NCBI GenBank assembly: GCA_964405325.1
Contig: CAYONM010000054.1
Span: 1-18,218 of the forward strand
DNA: 18,218 bases
Source: CAYONM01 sp964405325
Lineage (GTDB): Bacteria > Planctomycetota > UBA11346
Direction: 5' to 3'
The notes below the pieces were generated by a model. It did no database searches. It saw only the letters and a list, made by a program, of their open reading frames with translations, and was not told the DNA's origin. Position numbers and translations under genes: made by a program. Every line of letters starts with the position of its first letter. Positions within the stretch are counted from its first letter, which is position 1. Below, in pieces: positions 14,874 to 18,218 of this stretch.

Positions 14874-16352
14874 TCAGAACAGCAAGAACAGGGTGGCAAC
14901 CACTGCCATCGCCAGCAGGCAGACGACAGGGATGGCCAACCACAGCGGCACCTTCAACGGCTCCACCTGCGGCAGCGGTACGGCCTTGGCCGCAGAGACA
15001 TCGATGGGTGCTGGCCGCGACTCCACTGGTCGCTGGTCCTGCCGCCGCTCTTTCATCAGGCGATGGAGGGCGGTGGTGGCAACACCCGGCTCGGCCTGCT
15101 GATCATGATCGCCTTCCGGCCAATCGGAGTCGACGGAGGCCGAAGGTGATAAACGTGGCTGGGTGACCGGGGTCGGCTCCAGGACCTGAGTGGTCGCGTG
15201 CGGTCCAGCTCCGCTCCGTTGGCCGCTGGCGACCCGATGGCCATACCGCTGACTCGAATCTCGGCACAAGGGCTTACGCAACACCTGCCGACGGGTACCT
15301 GATCCTTCCAAGCAACGCTGGATCGCTCGCAACCAAGCCTGATGCGAAAGGAAGCGATCCTCGCGATCGGGCGCCATCGCCATCAATACCAGCTCAGCCA
15401 CGGGCGGGCTGATACCCGGTACCCAGGCGCGCGGATCGGGCAGGGGACACTTGTTGCGCTCGTTCAATACCTCCACCACGCTGTCACCGACAAACGGCGC
15501 CCGACCAGTCAACAAATGGAACAGGGTCGCCCCCAAGGCATAGATATCGGCACGCGCATCCACCTGCGCGGCATCGACGATCTGCTCGGTGGCCATGTAG
15601 GCGGGCGTGCCCATCATCACCCCGGCCTGGGTCAGTCCCAAGTCGATGTCGACGTCCTTGGCCAGACCAAAGTCGATCAGCCTGGCCTCGATGTGCGCAT
15701 CTACTTCCGGATAGCGTCCGGGATCAACCGGGGCCACCATGATGTTGCCTGGCTTGATATCCCGGTGCACCAGGCCGAGATGCCGGTCCACTTCGGCCAT
15801 GCCCTCAGCCAGTTGGCGCACAATGGTCAGACAGACGCGTTCTGGCAGGGGCCCATGCCGCTGCAGGTAGTGATCCAAGGGCATCCCCGGGCAGTATTCC
15901 ATGGCCAGCCACGGCGGTGTCGCACCAGGATCGAAATCCAAGGGGCGACAAATGGCTGGATGGTCGATCTTGCGCAACAGCTCGAATTCGCGATCGAAGC
16001 GGACCAGTTCGCTATCGCAACCACCCCGACGAAGCATTTTGATGGCAGCCTGCCGATTGCCGTCGCGCATATCCACCGCCAGATAAACCTCTCCCATCGC
16101 ACCCTTGCCCAAAAGACGCTGGCTGGCCCAGGGCCCGATCAACACGGTCTCCGGGGTGAAGGCCTGCAGGGCAGCGGCCTGCTGCTGCGTCAGCTGCCCA
16201 CTGCCGACAAGTTCAACCAGCAAACGCATCACCGCCGCCCGTTGACCGCTCCGAGCCACCGCATCCGACAGAAGCCCCTGCTGCTGCAGCCAGGTCAGGA
16301 CTGGCAACAACGGGGCCTCTTCAGGCATCACTAGGGTGTCATCGACGGCCAT
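14874..16352 (-). CDS. Ser/Thr protein kinase, Hanks type, C-terminal membrane anchor
   Basis: A 492-residue kinase. I chose the ATG at 16352 because AGGATGG lies just upstream on the minus strand; in-frame ATGs as far out as 16451 have no ribosome site and add unrelated residues. Residues 1-70 form a helical pre-domain. The kinase domain (about 73-348) is complete: glycine loop GKGAMGEVY (82-90), K105 in AIKML, HRDIKPGN (196-203) and DFG (227-229). The APE motif reads ATE (254-256), a mild change. A low-complexity linker of about 115 residues follows, and residues 469-490 form a C-terminal membrane helix with nothing after it, a tail anchor. There is no PASTA or other sensor domain, so the kinase likely faces the cytosol and takes its input from a partner. 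It is convergent with phoH2 and is a natural candidate to phosphorylate the neighbouring pseudokinase protein (inference). Confidence 0.93.
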   Translation of the reverse strand: MAVDDTLVMPEEAPLLPVLTWLQQQGLLSDAVARSGQRAAVMRLLVELVGSGQLTQQQAAALQAFTPETVLIGPWASQRLLGKGAMGEVYLAVDMRDGNRQAAIKMLRRGGCDSELVRFDREFELLRKIDHPAICRPLDFDPGATPPWLAMEYCPGMPLDHYLQRHGPLPERVCLTIVRQLAEGMAEVDRHLGLVHRDIKPGNIMVAPVDPGRYPEVDAHIEARLIDFGLAKDVDIDLGLTQAGVMMGTPAYMATEQIVDAAQVDARADIYALGATLFHLLTGRAPFVGDSVVEVLNERNKCPLPDPRAWVPGISPPVAELVLMAMAPDREDRFLSHQAWLRAIQRCLEGSGTRRQVLRKPLCRDSSQRYGHRVASGQRSGAGPHATTQVLEPTPVTQPRLSPSASVDSDWPEGDHDQQAEPGVATTALHRLMKERRQDQRPVESRPAPIDVSAAKAVPLPQVEPLKVPLWLAIPVVCLLAMAVVATLFLLF

Positions 16353-16571
16353 AGTCCATCCTACTTGCCCATGCCCTTTACCCTGATCGCATTCAGATTC
16401 AATTCGAAGCAAGCATCCCATGGACAACACAGTGGAGCAAGTCCGAAGCATTCAGAGCCTCGCGAAATTTTTTGCGACTACCAGTACGAAGCCTGGACGC
16501 TTCGACAGCCACAGCGAAGGCAGCCAACAAGTCCCCGTCGACGACCGGAAACCACCACCTAGTCTGCCGCC

Positions 16572-17123
16572 ATGCCCGATGCGGTCCTCCTGCTCATGGC
16601 GGGTGCCATCCTGGCCCTGTTCTGCTTCGCCCTCCTCATCCAGCTGGGCGTTTGGCTGGTCCGTTTTCTGCAACTGCCTGCGGACCCACCACCCTCGGTG
16701 TTGTTCAACCTTCCCGCCCCGCGACCCCAACACACCCTGGTTGCTGCACGTGAACAAGCAGAGCAACGGCGTGACCATCGACAGGCTTATCATCAGGCCG
16801 AGCAGGTGACCAGACGCTGTCAGGAAGCGATGGCGCGTAGCCAACCAGGGCAGGAACCCCCTCCCGCACTGCAGGCCATTTTGGAGCGCGGCCGTCCCGC
16901 ACTAGACGAACTGGAAGCCATCCTTCTGCAACATGATCAACCCAAGCTCAAAAACTGGCTGCACGTCACCGCTCCGGAGCTGGTACGGCTGTGCCAACAG
17001 GCAGAGCAGATCCCCCAGCCGCAGCCGAGTCATCGCCGACTGCTGGTCATGCTGATCATGCTGATCGCCGCCCTACTTTGGCTCGGCGTCATTCTCGCCA
17101 TCAACCAGGGCTGCTTGTCGTGA
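16572..17123 (+). CDS. Membrane protein with helix at each end, unknown function
   Basis: A 183-residue protein with a long hydrophobic helix at residues 4-30, a Pro-rich patch (about 36-53), a charged helical middle with likely coiled-coil character (AAREQAEQRRDHRQAYHQAE and onward), and a second membrane helix at 157-178. The two helices would place the soluble middle on one side of the membrane; which side is not clear. No Shine-Dalgarno site is visible before the ATG. The frame is supported by its hydrophobic pattern and by the GTGA overlap with radC, which makes the two genes a coupled unit. It is divergent from the Ser/Thr kinase gene across 219 bases in which I see no other gene. I do not recognise a family. 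Confidence 0.75.
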   Translation: MPDAVLLLMAGAILALFCFALLIQLGVWLVRFLQLPADPPPSVLFNLPAPRPQHTLVAAREQAEQRRDHRQAYHQAEQVTRRCQEAMARSQPGQEPPPALQAILERGRPALDELEAILLQHDQPKLKNWLHVTAPELVRLCQQAEQIPQPQPSHRRLLVMLIMLIAALLWLGVILAINQGCLS

Positions 17124-18070
17124 GACGCTTGGCTCTCCAGGCGCAGCTACAGGAGCGACCTGCCTTACGCCAGTTGCTCACCAGCGCCCTGGCGCAGGGG
17201 CAGCCCGATGCCGCCAGCCTGGCTCGGGAGCATCCACGCTGGGAGGTCGACGACCTGATCCGCCGCCTGCGTGCCGCTGGCGAACTCGGAACTGATGGCT
17301 GGCTGGATGAGGTCCGGACCGCCTACCTGGCAGCACTGGAACAGTCCCCGACAACCAACAGTCCCCTCGGCCGCTGCCTGACCAGCCTGCAAGCCCACGA
17401 CCGTCCCCGCGAGAAGGCCCTCAACCGCGGCATCGACACCCTCGGTGATAATGAATTGTTGGCCTTGTTGCTGCGGACCGGCGGAAGCGATGGCGTACTC
17501 GCCCTGGCGGATCGATTGCTCCAGGATCACGATGGCCTGCTCGGCCTGGCCGGATGTGATATCATCGACCTGATGGCCAATGAAGGCATTGGGCAAGCCA
17601 AGGCAGCGGAACTGGCTGCAGCATTCGAATTGGGCCGGCGCCTGGTTCGCGCCAGTCGTGGCGACCGCCCCAGCATGCGCACCGCCACCGAGGTAGCCGC
17701 CTATATGGGCCCGCTCCTAGCCGCCAAGCTGGTGGAGGAGGTTTGGTGTTTACCGCTGGATGTCCGCTGCCGTCTGCTGGGACAGCCGTTGCAGGTCAGC
17801 AGTGGCGATGTCGATGGCAGCGAGGCCAGCCCGCGCCTGGTCTTTCGACAATCCATCCGGGCTGGGGCCAGCAGCTGCATCCTGGTGCACAATCACCCAA
17901 CCGGCGATCCCGCTCCCTCACGACCAGACATCACGCTCACCAAACGCCTGATCCGTGCCGGCGCGATTGTCGGCATCCCCTTGGTAGACCATCTGATCAT
18001 CGGCGATGGCGAACGCTGGACCAGCCTACGGCAATTCCGACCGGAACTGTTCACTGATGCCGCCTGGTAA
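17120..18070 (+). CDS. radC: RadC-family JAMM/MPN protein with N-terminal extension
   Basis: I start this at GTG 17120, which overlaps the stop of the upstream gene (GTGA); the in-frame ATG at 16991 would lie deep inside that gene. The product has 316 residues, against about 220 for E. coli RadC. Residues 95-121 are the family N-terminal block (RPREKALNRGIDTLGDNELL, then ALLLRTG), followed by a helix-hairpin-helix-like segment (about 139-176). The MPN/JAMM domain follows, with glutamate E206/E207, zinc ligands H257-N-H259-P and D270, and the SRPD stretch. The metal site looks intact. The first 94 residues are an extra helical region of unknown role. RadC's cellular function is unsettled; the old link to DNA repair in E. 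coli was withdrawn, and the fold suggests a metallo-hydrolase. Confidence 0.92.
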   Translation: MRRLALQAQLQERPALRQLLTSALAQGQPDAASLAREHPRWEVDDLIRRLRAAGELGTDGWLDEVRTAYLAALEQSPTTNSPLGRCLTSLQAHDRPREKALNRGIDTLGDNELLALLLRTGGSDGVLALADRLLQDHDGLLGLAGCDIIDLMANEGIGQAKAAELAAAFELGRRLVRASRGDRPSMRTATEVAAYMGPLLAAKLVEEVWCLPLDVRCRLLGQPLQVSSGDVDGSEASPRLVFRQSIRAGASSCILVHNHPTGDPAPSRPDITLTKRLIRAGAIVGIPLVDHLIIGDGERWTSLRQFRPELFTDAAW

Positions 18071-18075
18071 TGTAC

Positions 18076-18132
18076 AAACCGGGCGCCGCCCGGAACCCAC
18101 GGGTTCCATCGTCTCGGTCGGCGCCCGGTTTT
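18076..18132 (+). terminator. Large bipartite hairpin terminator after radC
   Basis: A 13-bp perfect outer stem pairs 18076-18088 (AAACCGGGCGCCG) with 18119-18131, and a T-run follows (18129-18132). Inside sits a 7-bp hairpin, GGAACCC (18092-18098) with GGGTTCC (18101-18107), two-base loop. It starts six bases after the radC stop. The nested plan is unusual for a simple terminator and resembles the element after fabV. Confidence 0.65.
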
Positions 18133-18133
18133 C

Positions 18134-18218
18134 GGCCCTTAGGGCCCGTCAATAAATAAAGGCAGCGTCTCACTTGATTTTTTGCCGCCCTTCTGCGTTG
18201 CTTATCGCTTACATATAC
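18134..18218. other. Intergenic end of window
   Basis: A short hairpin, GGCCC (18134-18138) with GGGCC (18142-18146), follows the radC terminator; it may assist termination. The rest is comparatively AT-rich with a run of six T (18178-18183). I see no gene in it; it may be the upstream region of a gene beyond the edge. Confidence 0.3.

Noticed and set aside
14893..16334. Plus-strand frames antisense to the Ser/Thr kinase, up to 330 residues
   Set aside because: The minus-strand kinase has every family motif in order; the antisense frames are mirror products of its codon bias.
16420..16809. 129-residue frame starting MDNTVEQVRS before and overlapping the two-helix membrane gene
   Set aside because: It overlaps the better-supported frame at 16572-17123 for most of its length, has no ribosome site, and its composition is Ser/Pro/Arg-rich as in shadow frames.
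1..18218. Mobile elements, CRISPR array, tRNA or rRNA genes
   Set aside because: No transposase or integrase motifs, regularly spaced repeats, or tRNA/rRNA signatures were seen in either strand by eye.

Overview
This is an 18.2 kb stretch of GC-rich (about 60%) bacterial chromosome. It is gene-dense, mixes strands, and shows no insertion sequence, phage gene, tRNA, rRNA or CRISPR array. The host cannot be named from the sequence. Several traits fit a bacterium of or near the PVC group (Planctomycetes, Verrucomicrobia, Lentisphaerae) or a similarly little-studied phylum: an MglA-type GTPase fused to a eukaryotic-type (pseudo)kinase, a tail-anchored Ser/Thr kinase, a divergent CdsA signature, and starts that often lack a clear Shine-Dalgarno site. 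This placement is inference.

The left part (1-5335) holds housekeeping genes. They are the 5' end of guaB (minus), cdsA (plus), a small two-helix membrane protein (minus), fusA for EF-G (minus) and fabV for enoyl-ACP reductase (plus). The 342-base gap between the small membrane gene and fusA is not empty. It holds a rod-shaped inverted-repeat structure with a symmetric 24/24-nt internal loop (1693-1853), resembling 6S RNA in architecture, and two terminator-like hairpins.

The middle part (5375-9013) holds a tight minus-strand operon, folP-cdaA-ybbR, ended by a strong oligo-T terminator. It links folate synthesis with c-di-AMP synthesis and the membrane regulator of the cyclase. lspA, the lipoprotein signal peptidase, is divergent from it across only 31 bases.

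The right part (9081-18132) is the unusual region. A 1469-residue protein carries an MglA-like small GTPase, a four-cysteine zinc ribbon, a kinase fold with all key catalytic residues replaced, one membrane helix, a long helical region and beta-rich C-terminal domains. Its stop codon overlaps the start of a PIN-PhoH protein (a putative nuclease/RNA helicase) by four bases. Convergent to this pair is a catalytically intact, tail-anchored Ser/Thr kinase. Divergent from the kinase is a two-gene unit: a protein with a membrane helix at each end, overlapping an N-terminally extended RadC. A bipartite hairpin terminator follows radC, and a look-alike sits after fabV.

A working picture (inference) is a membrane switch: an extracytoplasmic sensor half and a cytoplasmic half made of a GTPase and a pseudokinase, translationally coupled to an RNA-processing enzyme, with an active kinase encoded next door.
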